Part shown: one piece after another, positions 8,603 through 16,618 of the stretch
How positions within the stretch are numbered: the first letter of the stretch is position 1
Layout of the letters: each line of letters starts with the position of its first letter
NCBI GenBank assembly: GCA_009360345.1
Contig: SPDP01000005.1
Coordinates: 62,001 to 126,000 of the forward strand
From: Alcaligenaceae bacterium SAGV5
GTDB taxonomy: Bacteria; Pseudomonadota; Gammaproteobacteria; Burkholderiales; Burkholderiaceae_B
Direction: 5' to 3'
DNA length: 64,000 bases
Position numbers and translations under genes: made by a program
The notes under the pieces: generated by a model
Databases searched by the model: none
Seen by the model: only the letters and a program-made list of their open reading frames with translations
What the model was told of the DNA's origin: nothing

Positions 8603-9357
8603 GCGCCCCTCCGCTGCAACTCGTGGGCCTGTGCAAGCAGTACGGCGCGCTGAGCGTGACCCGCGACGTGAACCTGACGCTGGAAGCGGGTGCCCGGCAC
8701 GCGCTGATCGGCCCCAACGGCGCGGGCAAGAGCACGCTGGTGCATCAGATCACCGGCGTGATCCGGCCCAATGCCGGCAAGGTCCTGCTGGAAGGGCGGG
8801 ACGTCACCGACATGCCGGCCGAAAAGCGCGTCAAGCTGGGGCTGGCGCGCACCTTTCAGATCAATTCGCTGTTCAACCACCTGACCGTGGGCGAGAACAT
8901 CGGCCTGGCGCTGTCGGCGCATCGCGGCCTGGACGGCCGCATCGGGCCACCGTTGACGGCGCGTCCGGTGTTCGTCGAGGAAGCGGTGGCGTGCCTGCGC
9001 GAGCTGGGGTTGCTCGACCTCGCGGGCAGGCGGGTGAGCGAACTGGCCTATGGCCAGCGCCGCCAGATCGAGATCGCGCTGGCCCTGGCGCTCAAGCCGC
9101 GGGTGCTGCTGCTGGACGAACCGGTGGCGGGCGTGCCGTCGACCGAAGGCAAGCGCCTGTTCGAACTGCTGGAGCGCCTGCCGCGGGATGTGGCCGTGCT
9201 GGTGATCGAGCACGACATGAGCCTGGTGTTCCGCTTCGCGCGGCGCATCACCGTGCTGGTCGAGGGAGCGGTGCTGCTCGAGGGCGGCGTGGACGAGGTC
9301 CGGACGGATCCGCGCGTGCGCGACGTCTACCTGGGCAAGCGGGGGCATCATGACTGA
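8599..9357 (+). CDS. LivG-type ABC transporter ATP-binding protein
   Basis: A 252-residue ATPase starting at the ATGA overlap with the LivM gene. Walker A is GPNGAGKST and Walker B is VLLLDEP. The signature segment reads LAYGQRRQIEIALAL, a common LivG variant of LSGGQ. The segment after Walker B reads VAGVPSTE where LivG proteins usually have AGMNPxE, a small departure. One ATPase of each type (this and the next gene) is expected in the complex. It energises import on the cytoplasmic side. Confidence 0.9.
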   Translation: MSAPPLQLVGLCKQYGALSVTRDVNLTLEAGARHALIGPNGAGKSTLVHQITGVIRPNAGKVLLEGRDVTDMPAEKRVKLGLARTFQINSLFNHLTVGENIGLALSAHRGLDGRIGPPLTARPVFVEEAVACLRELGLLDLAGRRVSELAYGQRRQIEIALALALKPRVLLLDEPVAGVPSTEGKRLFELLERLPRDVAVLVIEHDMSLVFRFARRITVLVEGAVLLEGGVDEVRTDPRVRDVYLGKRGHHD

Positions 9358-10063
9358 GCGAGTGCTGGAACTGCGTGACCTGAGCGCCGGCTATGGCGAG
9401 ACCGTGGTGCTGGAGGACCTGTCGCTGCACGTGGACGCCGGCGAGGCGCTGGCGCTGCTGGGCCGCAACGGCGTGGGCAAGACCACGCTGCTGACCACCT
9501 TGCTGGGGCTGAACACCGTGCACCGCGGCAGCGTGCGCTACGCGGGCCAGGACATCGCCGCCTGGCCGGCGCACGTGCGCGCGCGCAAGGGCCTGGGGCT
9601 GGTGCCGCAGGAGCGGGAGATATTCCCGTCGCTGACCGTGCAGGAGAACCTGACCGTGGCCGCCACGGCGGGGACCTGGACCCTGGAGCGGGTATACGAA
9701 TTGTTTCCCCGGCTGGCGCAGCGGCGGCGCAACCTGGGCTATCAGTTGTCGGGCGGCGAACAGCAGATGCTGGCGATCGGCCGCGCGTTGATCGGCAACC
9801 CCAAAGTGTTGCTGCTGGACGAACCGTTCGAAGGACTGGCGCCGGTGATCGTCGATGCCCTGGTCGATGCCTTCGGCAAGTTGCGCGAAGGCGGGGCGCT
9901 GTCCATCGTCCTGGTCGAGCAGCATGCGGAACTGGCGCTGGACCTGACCGAGCGCGCCGTGGTGCTGGACCGGGGGCGCATCGTCTGGCAGGGCGCGAGC
10001 CCGGATCTGCGCGGTGATCCGGAGCGGTTGGCGTCGTTGATAGGTTTGGAGGAAGTGCAATGA
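9350..10063 (+). CDS. LivF-type ABC transporter ATP-binding protein
   Basis: A 237-residue ATPase whose ATG at 9350 overlaps the end of the LivG gene by eight bases. It has Walker A GRNGVGKTT, the signature LSGGEQQMLAIGRAL and Walker B VLLLDEPFEGLAP, all intact and typical of LivF. The stop overlaps the start of the hydrolase gene at 10060, which ties that enzyme to the transport operon. It works as the second nucleotide-binding subunit of the importer. Confidence 0.9.
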   Translation: MTERVLELRDLSAGYGETVVLEDLSLHVDAGEALALLGRNGVGKTTLLTTLLGLNTVHRGSVRYAGQDIAAWPAHVRARKGLGLVPQEREIFPSLTVQENLTVAATAGTWTLERVYELFPRLAQRRRNLGYQLSGGEQQMLAIGRALIGNPKVLLLDEPFEGLAPVIVDALVDAFGKLREGGALSIVLVEQHAELALDLTERAVVLDRGRIVWQGASPDLRGDPERLASLIGLEEVQ

Positions 10064-10794
10064 GCAGTCTGTCGAATCCGCCCCTGGTGCTGCTGCCGGG
10101 CCTGCTGTGCGATGCCACCGTCTGGGAGGACCAGCGCGCGCGCTTCGGTGCGCAACGCGAGTGCCAGGTGCCGGACTACGGCACGCTGGATACGCTCACG
10201 GCCATGGCCGAGCATGTGCTGCAACATGCGCCGGCCGACCGCTTCAACCTGGCTGGCCACTCCATGGGTGGCCGCGTCGCCCTGGAGGTCACGCGCCTCG
10301 CGCCCGAGCGCGTGCTGCGCCTGGCGCTGATGGACACCGGCTACCAGGGCCTGGCCAAGGGCGTGGCGGGCGAATCCGAGCGCGCCGGGCGGCTGGCGCT
10401 GCTCAAGACCGCGCGCGAACAGGGCATGCGCGAGATGGGGCGGGTCTGGGCGCGCGGCATGGTGCATCCCGACCGGCTGGACGGGCCGGTGTTCGAGGCC
10501 GTGCTCGACATGATCGAGCGCCGCACCCCCGAAGTGTTCGAGGCGCAGATCCATGCCCTGTTGAACCGGCCCGACGCCTCGGGCCAACTGGCCGGCATCG
10601 CCTGCCCGACGCTGGTGCTGTGCGGCCGGCAGGACACCTGGAGCCCCTTGTCGCGCCACGAGACCCTGGCCGCCGGCATCCCGGGCGCGACGCTGGCCGC
10701 CATCGAGGATGCCGGCCACATGACCACGATGGAGCAACCCGGCGCGGTCAACGATGCCCTGGCGCAATGGCTGCGGGCGGAGGTCCGCCACTGA
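10060..10794 (+). CDS. alpha/beta-fold hydrolase
   Basis: A 244-residue cytoplasmic alpha/beta hydrolase with no signal peptide. The nucleophile elbow is GHSMGG, an acidic residue follows the strand LVLCGRQDTWSP, and the catalytic His sits in DAGHMTTMEQP, so a complete Ser-Asp-His triad is visible. It overlaps the transporter ATPase gene by ATGA, so it belongs to the operon. It may open an ester or ring-fission product, or hydrolyse an imported ester; the sequence does not distinguish these. Confidence 0.82.
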   Translation: MSSLSNPPLVLLPGLLCDATVWEDQRARFGAQRECQVPDYGTLDTLTAMAEHVLQHAPADRFNLAGHSMGGRVALEVTRLAPERVLRLALMDTGYQGLAKGVAGESERAGRLALLKTAREQGMREMGRVWARGMVHPDRLDGPVFEAVLDMIERRTPEVFEAQIHALLNRPDASGQLAGIACPTLVLCGRQDTWSPLSRHETLAAGIPGATLAAIEDAGHMTTMEQPGAVNDALAQWLRAEVRH

Positions 10795-10858
10795 TTTCGC
10801 AACCCTTCGCGCGGGGCCGCGCGGCTCGCGGCGCGAAGTCATCACTGAGGAGACTCAC

Positions 10859-12061
10859 ATGTCGTCCAATCGCGGTGTCGTCTACGTAGGTCCCGGCAAG
10901 GTCGAGGTGCAAGGCATCGCCTTCCCCGAACTGGTGAGTCCGGCCGGCAAGTCCATCGAGCATGGCGTCATCCTCAAGGTGCTTTCCACCAACATCTGCG
11001 GTTCGGACCAGCACATGGTGCGCGGCCGGACCACCGCGCCGGCGGGGCTGGTGCTGGGCCACGAGATCACCGGCGAGGTGCTCGAGGCCGGGCGCGACGT
11101 CGAGACCCTGAAGAAGGGGGATATCGTCTCGGTGCCGTTCAACGTGGCGTGCGGCCGCTGCCAGTTGTGCAAGGAACAGCAGACCGGCGTCTGCCTGAAC
11201 GTGAATCCCTCGCGCGCCGGCGGCGCGTACGGCTACGTGGACATGGGCGGATGGATAGGCGGGCAGGCCGAGTACGTCATGGTGCCGTACGCCGACTTCA
11301 ACCTGCTGAAATTCCCCGACCGCGACCAGGCCCTGGCCAAGATCCGCGACCTGACCTGCCTGTCGGACATCCTGCCCACCGGCTATCACGGGGCGGTCAC
11401 GGCGGGCGTGGGGCCGGGCAGCACGGTATACGTGGCCGGCGCCGGACCGGTGGGCCTGGCGGCCGCCGCCTCGGCCCGCCTGCTGGGCGCGGCGGTGGTC
11501 ATCGTGGGCGACGTGAACCCCGCGCGGCTGGTGCATGCGCGCAAGGTGGGCTTCGAAACCGTGGACCTCTCGAAGGATGCCTCGCTGGGTGACCAGATCG
11601 CCCAGATCCTGGGCGTGCCCGAAGTGGACAGCGCGGTCGACGCGGTGGGCTTCGAAGCCCGCGGCCATGGACACGAAGGCGCTCGCCACGAGGCGCCGGC
11701 CACCGTGCTCAACTCGCTGATGGAAGTCACGCGCGCCGCTGGCAAGATCGGCATTCCCGGCCTGTACGTGACGGACGATCCCGGCGGCGTGGACAAGGCC
11801 GCCCAGCATGGCTCGCTCAGCATCCGCCTGGGCCTGGGCTGGGCCAAGTCGCACAGCTTCTTCACGGGCCAGACGCCGGTGATGAAGTACAACCGCGCCC
11901 TGATGCAGGCCATCCTGTGGGACCGCATCAAGATCGCCGAGATCGTGGGCGTGGAGGTCATCACGCTGGACGAGGCGCCCAAGGGGTATGCCGAGTTCGA
12001 TGCCGGCGCGCCCAAGAAATTCGTCATCGATCCGCACGGGCAGTTGCCGAAGGCGGCTTGA
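10859..12061 (+). CDS. fdhA: zinc-dependent dehydrogenase, glutathione-independent formaldehyde dehydrogenase type
   Basis: A 400-residue medium-chain dehydrogenase, close to the 398 residues of Pseudomonas putida FdhA. The start at 10859 follows GAGGAG. Catalytic zinc ligands are in STNICGSDQH and the GHE motif (LGHEITGEV); structural zinc cysteines lie in CGRCQLCKEQQTGVC; the NAD-binding turn is GAGPVGLA. The long insert and the C-terminal GAPKKFVIDPHG are typical of FdhA. In this operon it could remove formaldehyde released when methoxylated aromatics are demethylated. A related alcohol dehydrogenase activity remains possible. Confidence 0.8.
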   Translation: MSSNRGVVYVGPGKVEVQGIAFPELVSPAGKSIEHGVILKVLSTNICGSDQHMVRGRTTAPAGLVLGHEITGEVLEAGRDVETLKKGDIVSVPFNVACGRCQLCKEQQTGVCLNVNPSRAGGAYGYVDMGGWIGGQAEYVMVPYADFNLLKFPDRDQALAKIRDLTCLSDILPTGYHGAVTAGVGPGSTVYVAGAGPVGLAAAASARLLGAAVVIVGDVNPARLVHARKVGFETVDLSKDASLGDQIAQILGVPEVDSAVDAVGFEARGHGHEGARHEAPATVLNSLMEVTRAAGKIGIPGLYVTDDPGGVDKAAQHGSLSIRLGLGWAKSHSFFTGQTPVMKYNRALMQAILWDRIKIAEIVGVEVITLDEAPKGYAEFDAGAPKKFVIDPHGQLPKAA

Positions 12062-12210
12062 TCGAGTTTGGCGCGGGGAGACCCGCGCCGGATATTCTTG
12101 GCGAAAATCTGCGCAGCTTGATGAGGAGGTCTGGAATTCCGTATTTAGGGTGGCGGAGGTGAGTAAGCCTCAAACCCAATCAGCGCGAAGTTCGACTATC
12201 CGAGGAACAG

Positions 12211-12236
12211 CGATGGTAGCGATCGTCACGGGTAGC
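12211..12236 (+). repeat. 26-bp inverted repeat, left copy (toxin N-terminus start)
   Basis: These 26 bases are identical, in opposite orientation, to 16462-16487. Each copy contains an ATG followed by codons for MVAIVTGS, so each is the first part of the same protein family. The flanking sequence is unrelated on the upstream side. The two copies bracket the toxin/immunity patch in a head-to-head arrangement. Confidence 0.75.
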
Positions 12237-12416
12237 AGACTTTCAGGGGTGGACATGGGCCGGTTTTCTCGTATTCGGCAGCAAGACATTACGGGGCGTG
12301 CGCTCGACCTTGCGATCCCCCACAGCGACTCGGCGGCGCCGCTGACTATCATCAATCAAACAGTGAGGTATGGAGTCTCACGCGGCATCACTGTGAACGT
12401 CACACCTTTTCCCTAG
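12213..12416 (+). pseudogene. collapsed polymorphic-toxin gene: start codon region plus a short tail
   Basis: The frame encodes about 67 residues. It opens with MVAIVTGSRLSG, the same beginning as the fragment at 16192-16485, then changes character and ends in a tail (RYGVSRGITVNVTPFP) that looks like the last strand of a toxin domain. The stop lies 18 bases before a probable immunity gene at 12435. A plausible reading is that an internal deletion removed the large core and most of the toxin, leaving the start and the extreme end. It is too short to be a full toxin. This interpretation is inferred; only the shared start is seen directly. Confidence 0.45.
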
Positions 12417-12434
12417 TCGAGACGAGCTTGATCA

Positions 12435-12866
12435 ATGAAAGCTGCAACAATCTACGCGCGAAAAGACAAGCTGTATGTTCACAGTTCATCAAAAACGACT
12501 GCCGGGGTTTGGGTTATTACTGCCCCGATTCTGGCCGTTGATAAGAAAAATCCTGAAGAAGTTGGTCGTGCGCTTAGTGAGTGTCTGGCGGCCTCTCGCG
12601 AGGGCGTTTCGCACCCGAAGTCGTTCACAAGCTTGTTCAATCCAGTGCTTGATCTGGCGGACGTCAAGTCGCTCAGTACGTTTGTAAAGTCGGCCAAATG
12701 CATAGAAGTCGAGACGCGTGACGATATGGCTGTAACGTTGATCCCGACACGAAACGAGGGCGTCGATGAAGGGTTCGCCCCGCTGCCCGACAAGACGGAA
12801 ACCACCCTTGGCTCAGATGAGGCTTTGGGTTCTTTGGTGGGTACGGTGCTCGCAATGGCGGAATGA
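12435..12866 (+). CDS. probable immunity protein (CdiI-like)
   Basis: A 143-residue soluble protein without signal peptide or membrane segment. The middle (SLSTFVKSAKCIEVET) and the following FIP-like strand with a Gly-Phe pair (TLIPTRNEGVDEGFAPL) recall DUF1436-type CdiI immunity proteins; this is from memory. The ribosome binding site is weak. It follows immediately after the remnant toxin tail at 12213-12416, the normal position for an immunity gene. It is more AT-rich than the catabolic genes upstream, in keeping with a horizontally acquired cassette. It would protect against a toxin no longer encoded here. Confidence 0.5.
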   Translation: MKAATIYARKDKLYVHSSSKTTAGVWVITAPILAVDKKNPEEVGRALSECLAASREGVSHPKSFTSLFNPVLDLADVKSLSTFVKSAKCIEVETRDDMAVTLIPTRNEGVDEGFAPLPDKTETTLGSDEALGSLVGTVLAMAE

Positions 12867-13028
12867 TGAGCGCGAATTTTAGGCAGGAGGGTAATCCCCC
12901 CATTTTTAGCGTTTGCTAGAAGCAGAACCCTGCTGCCTTGGCCAGCCGCTACTTTGAGGCAAGTCGGCAACGCCCCACCTGTTATACAGAGCTATCACGG
13001 GGCTGCGGCAACCATCAAACATACAAAT

Positions 13029-13379
13029 TTATCTGACCACACCTTCATTTTCAACGAGAAACAGGCTCTGCAAATCTCCGCTCAGCTTCTGGTCTTGATC
13101 GTAAAGAAGAATGAAGCCCGCTTGTCCTTCCTCAAGGGTGTTCACTCCGTCGATTACTCCCAGCACGTTCGATGTGGTATCGACGCTCACTTGGCGAATG
13201 ACTTCAAAGAACACGGACCGTTGCTCATCGGACAACGAGGCAAAGAGAGCAAGGGCTCGTTTCCAATACTGATCGGAAGCCGCATCCGGTGAAGTTTGTG
13301 AGAACAGCGTACGATAGGCTGTCACATTCTCATCAACGACTTCCCGCATCAGCCCAACGGCCAAATCCTTTGGTGTCAT
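13029..13379 (-). CDS. probable immunity protein for the adjacent toxin tip
   Basis: A 116-residue, acidic, mostly helical cytoplasmic protein starting at 13379 behind GAGAGGAAA. Conserved-looking helices include LMREVVDENVTAYRTLF and WKRALALFASL, and the centre reads VDTTSNVLGVIDG. The gene starts 22 bases after the stop of the toxin-like frame at 13402-13800, in the toxin-then-immunity order used by polymorphic toxin loci. Small acidic helical proteins of this kind are common immunity partners of nuclease toxins. The function is inferred from position and character; I do not recognise a named family. Confidence 0.5.
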   Translation of the reverse strand: MTPKDLAVGLMREVVDENVTAYRTLFSQTSPDAASDQYWKRALALFASLSDEQRSVFFEVIRQVSVDTTSNVLGVIDGVNTLEEGQAGFILLYDQDQKLSGDLQSLFLVENEGVVR

Positions 13380-13401
13380 GCTATTTTCCTCTCGTGAAGG
13401 A

Positions 13402-13800
13402 CTACGGATAATGGGTCTTGTTCATGTTGATTAGTGCCTGAAATCTGGCATTGGGGATGTCAGGATCAACTCGTCGAAGCTCCACAATGTCCCGCGCGGC
13501 CACCTGCCTCGGTGTGGTCAGTCCGAATACCCTTCGAGAAATAATCCCGCTCGGCCCATGAGTCGTATGCCCGGCCTTTGGGATCAGTATCGAGAGGGCT
13601 GTCAGCGGATCGTATCCGGGAATCATATCTCCCAGTGGGGCCTTCTGGCCTACATGGTGCGGATCCAGACCAGGGACGGCACTCCCGATATCGTTGTAAG
13701 GGCCGACTCGATAGAGACTGGCTCTTGAGCCAAGACCTTCAATCCCTGAGATGCCACGAACGCCAGCTCCTTCCAAAGCAACAGGCTTGACACTAGGCAC
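13402..13800 (-). CDS. orphan polymorphic-toxin C-terminal domain, possible nuclease
   Basis: The frame is open from just after a stop at 13828-13830; the first plausible start is GTG at 13800, without a good ribosome binding site. The 132 residues contain LDPHHVGQKAPLGDMIPGYD and KAGHTTHGP, a spacing of His, Asp and Gly residues like that of HNH-type metal-dependent nuclease toxins. The protein ends shortly after the domain, as toxin tips do. No delivery or repeat domain precedes it, so it is a displaced tip, possibly a spare module for recombination onto a full-length toxin. The neighbour at 13029-13379 is its probable immunity protein. The nuclease assignment is tentative. Confidence 0.5.
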   Translation of the reverse strand: MPSVKPVALEGAGVRGISGIEGLGSRASLYRVGPYNDIGSAVPGLDPHHVGQKAPLGDMIPGYDPLTALSILIPKAGHTTHGPSGIISRRVFGLTTPRQVAARDIVELRRVDPDIPNARFQALINMNKTHYP

Positions 13801-13960
13801 AATCGTACTCGTGTTTCCCTTCTCTACTCACATCCCAAACCTCTCTTGCCATCGCATATCGTATGTGGCCGCGCCAGATTCGCTACCATCTCGGCCGTGA
13901 GATTACTTTCTCTCCAATACCTTACCGTATGGCAGGTGTGGATAGCACCCTTTCAAAGGC

Positions 13961-14785
13961 TCAGTTCTTGGCCACTTGATACTTGATGTCCGATGGATCC
14001 ACAGCGATTACGCCGGTCACTGTGCGGATCCAGACCCTCCCTGCTTTTTCCATGACAAGCGAACCCATCATTTCGAAATCGAAACGAGGGCTTATATATG
14101 GAGAGCTGTAAGTAATCTTACGTTCTTGGGCGATCGCTTCATCCTTTTCGCCAGCGATATACGTCAGCAGTGCTTTATAAGCAGCAACGCTGGCTATTTG
14201 AAGCTCTGAGGTCTTGGTTTCTGAAAACGCAGAAAGCTCATCCAGGGTATACATTCCGGGCAATTGGTATTGATACCGCCTTACCCATTTTTTTTGCTCA
14301 TCCTGTCCCTCAAAAAGAATAACCGATGAGACATGAACGGTTGTTTCATTCGTCTTTGAGATGAATGCAAACGGAGTGACCTTGATATCACCTTGGGTCA
14401 CCGAGAGTTGCAGCGGGAAATCTGTAGAAGATGCTGCCTGTTGCAACTCAGCCTCAGGATTCAAGTTGATCTTGCCTTTGAGTTTTTCTACGTCCCCCAT
14501 CGTGACGCTTTCGATCATTTTCATATTTGCGGCGGCACCCAGCGGCCCCAAGAGCAGCCCCAGGCCAACACCACCGCCCCCCTGGTTCTGAAAATAGAAG
14601 ATGGACTGCCCTTCATTTAGGGACTGAGTCATATGGTCGGTTTTTGCTATGGACTCATTCTTGGCAAGACCGTATTTTTGATTCTGAGACGAGATTGGTC
14701 GAGCGCCTTGCAAGGACGGAGCGGTTGCGCAACCCGCTAAACCAGCAACGCCAATGACCAAGCATGCCACACGTATCGACCACAT
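13961..14785 (-). CDS. uncharacterised lipoprotein
   Basis: A 274-residue precursor starting at 14785 behind AGAGGAAAG. The signal peptide ends in the lipobox VAGLAGC, so the mature protein is lipid-anchored with Cys19 as first residue. The body has a glycine-rich hydrophobic patch (GGGGVGLGLLLGPLG) followed by a mixed alpha/beta domain ending DPSDIKYQVAKN. I do not recognise the family. It lies between the lipase-like toxin with its small membrane protein and the nuclease-like toxin pair. Lipoproteins often serve as immunity factors against periplasmic lipase toxins, so a role of that kind is possible. The 270 bases upstream of it (14786-15056) hold no gene I can support. Confidence 0.6.
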   Translation of the reverse strand: MWSIRVACLVIGVAGLAGCATAPSLQGARPISSQNQKYGLAKNESIAKTDHMTQSLNEGQSIFYFQNQGGGGVGLGLLLGPLGAAANMKMIESVTMGDVEKLKGKINLNPEAELQQAASSTDFPLQLSVTQGDIKVTPFAFISKTNETTVHVSSVILFEGQDEQKKWVRRYQYQLPGMYTLDELSAFSETKTSELQIASVAAYKALLTYIAGEKDEAIAQERKITYSSPYISPRFDFEMMGSLVMEKAGRVWIRTVTGVIAVDPSDIKYQVAKN

Positions 14786-15056
14786 GAATTCTTTCCTCTT
14801 GGTTTGAGAGTCACTGTTTAGCCTCCGTGATTCTTAGGAGGGGGCCGTCTACTGATAGGTATGGAGAAGAAAGGGCACTAGCATTGGTGTTGACGGGCAT
14901 GTCAGCAATTTCGTATTCAAACTCATCATTTGATCGCATCAAATAGCGAGCCTTGTCACGCTGCTCTAGGCGTTCCTGGCTGGAATACTTCTGGACCCAA
15001 AGAACGTCGGCAATAACGCAAATGGCATGGGAAATGCCGCAGCAGCCCGAGTTTCT

Positions 15057-15350
15057 TTACTCGATGTAGAACTTCACTGGTAACACAATCACCATAACTA
15101 CAGGAATCACCGTCGCCAGCCAGTATGCCCAGTCCAGCCATTTCCTGCGCTCCAGCACTCGACCAATCAGCCACAACAACGCGCTGACAACCACATACTC
15201 CGCGATGAACAAGGCGCTGAATGAACCTATTCCCTTGCCAGCGATCAGAAGCGGCCAATGGATGGCGATCACAAAAATCGTCCCTCCCACGCTGATGACT
15301 AAACTGAGAAAATACAAAGCCGTACTCAAATTTTTACGCAACATGATCAC
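15057..15350 (-). CDS. small three-helix membrane protein, probable immunity partner
   Basis: A 97-residue protein with three clear hydrophobic segments (ALYFLSLVISVGGTIFVIAI, then one near residues 45-65, then WLATVIPVVMVIVLPV). The GTG start overlaps the stop of the lipase-like toxin frame as GTGA (15347-15350), so the two are translationally coupled. A second possible start is the ATG at residue 3. Tight coupling behind a toxin tip is the usual arrangement for an immunity gene, and a membrane position suits protection against an enzyme that attacks lipids. No named family is recognised. Confidence 0.6.
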   Translation of the reverse strand: MIMLRKNLSTALYFLSLVISVGGTIFVIAIHWPLLIAGKGIGSFSALFIAEYVVVSALLWLIGRVLERRKWLDWAYWLATVIPVVMVIVLPVKFYIE

Positions 15351-16198
15351 CTCAAACCGCTGCGATAAGGCGTTGTAGCTAAGTCATTTCGCCTTGCTTG
15401 ACCAACAGCAGTGTTGGGCGCGTAGTAGAAGTGTCCGGTACCTTGAGTCATCTGATAGCCAAGCGTCGGCGCAGCAATGATTAGTTCAGTCCGGCTCATC
15501 CCCGCCTTAATTGGATCGCCCTGCGCTGTAAGGTCCATCACCACCACGTTCTTGATATTTGGCGTGTTCCTTAGCTCATTGAGGAACTCTTTTTCAATCG
15601 GCGAGCCGAGCAGGACCAAATTGTCCACCTGCGTTCCTGCCTGCGCGTAGTTGATGGCAACTTGCGAAGCTGCAAGAGAGCCATAGGAGTAGCCTATCAA
15701 GTTGAACTGTTGTCCTCCCTGTTTGAAGTCGTCCAACAAAACTTGGATCGGCTGCTTACCAGTCCTAAACAGATCCACCCCGAGGGTTGAATCAAGGGCC
15801 GTCCCGCCGGACCATTTGTTCATATCAACAGGCGTGAGAGCGATGCCACTCTCACCAAAGGCGCGAACCATGTCTTTGATATAGGGCCCATCCATGCCAG
15901 CCCCACCAAAGAACAAATTGCCCTTGATACTCTCTCCTGGCTGCAGCGCGCGCGGCTGCACGTCTGCAACGAGCCCCAATCCCATACCCATAGCTACCAT
16001 GGAACCTGCTTGCCCACCAGTCAACAGCGCTTCGCCTCCATAAGTCTGCACATACTTGTCGGCTATCGACGGTAGCGGATCACTGTCTCTTATGTAGCCA
16101 CTGTTCACGCTGCGTTCTACGTAAGTGGATAATCCGTCAGGGCTATTCCCTACTTTCGGCGTGGCTACTTTAGCAGAGGACTCTTGATCGTTTACCAC
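15347..16198 (-). CDS. lipase-fold toxin tip, detached from its N-terminal part
   Basis: About 280 residues of an alpha/beta-hydrolase domain. The nucleophile motif is GYSYG in the segment FNLIGYSYGSLAASQ, a later acidic residue is in LTAQGDPIKAG, and a candidate catalytic His is in GTGHFYYAP, so a Ser-Asp-His triad is plausible. This pattern fits lipase or phospholipase effectors. The frame continues upstream only as a shifted reading of the toxin N-terminus at 16192-16485, so the two are out of register by one frame. The GTG at 16198 lies close to the junction but has no clear ribosome binding site. Expression would need a frameshift or internal start. Confidence 0.55.
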   Translation of the reverse strand: MVNDQESSAKVATPKVGNSPDGLSTYVERSVNSGYIRDSDPLPSIADKYVQTYGGEALLTGGQAGSMVAMGMGLGLVADVQPRALQPGESIKGNLFFGGAGMDGPYIKDMVRAFGESGIALTPVDMNKWSGGTALDSTLGVDLFRTGKQPIQVLLDDFKQGGQQFNLIGYSYGSLAASQVAINYAQAGTQVDNLVLLGSPIEKEFLNELRNTPNIKNVVVMDLTAQGDPIKAGMSRTELIIAAPTLGYQMTQGTGHFYYAPNTAVGQARRNDLATTPYRSGLR

Positions 16199-16485
16199 CG
16201 GCAATAGCCCAATAGGCCCGTGATCCGGCGCGTGTCGCCCGTGCGCCAGTCCGGCCCCACCCCCGTGCCCAGGCTGTTGTACGAACGGTAGACCGCCGCG
16301 TCCGGCCCCTGGCCCACCAGCCACTGGTCCTGCGCCCCGATCACCAGGTTGCCGTTGGCCGCGTTCACATAGGCCTGGTCCCGCCCTCGTCCGAGCTGCG
16401 CCTGCCCAAGCTGACCTGCGCTGCCCAGCACAAGACCCGACCCCGCCTGGACACCCAACCCGCTACCCGTGACGATCGCTACCAT
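16192..16485 (-). pseudogene. N-terminal fragment of a large RHS/polymorphic-toxin-type protein
   Basis: The start at 16485 gives about 97 residues beginning MVAIVTGSGLGVQAGSGLVL and including VNAANGNLVIGAQDQ and SYNSLGTGVGPDWRTG. These segments resemble the beginning of very large YD-repeat/RHS-like surface or secreted proteins, which run to thousands of residues. The frame hits TAA at 16192-16194 right after ITGLLG, where the lipase-like toxin tip starts in another frame. The central repeat region is therefore gone. The first 26 bases are repeated in reverse at 12211-12236. The stop looks like a deletion scar, not a natural end. Confidence 0.6.
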
Positions 16486-16487
16486 CG
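16462..16487 (-). repeat. 26-bp inverted repeat, right copy
   Basis: Identical to 12211-12236 in reverse orientation and carrying the codons for MVAIVTGS. It marks the right border of the AT-richer toxin patch. Identity stops shortly after the Ser codon, where the two protein fragments diverge. Confidence 0.75.
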
Positions 16488-16618
16488 ATGTATCCCCGAC
16501 CCTAGGACCGCCCGGCAACATGCCCGCGTCCCCTCGAATCAAGTTATCCAGCGATTCCGAAAAAAATTTTGGCGGTCGGGTTGGGGTATGTACCTAGACT
16601 CACGGCGCCCGCCAACGA

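Noticed and set aside
14956-15258. A 100-codon minus-strand frame overlapping the three-helix membrane gene
   Set aside because: It overlaps the gene coupled to the toxin tip and has no start signal or fold.
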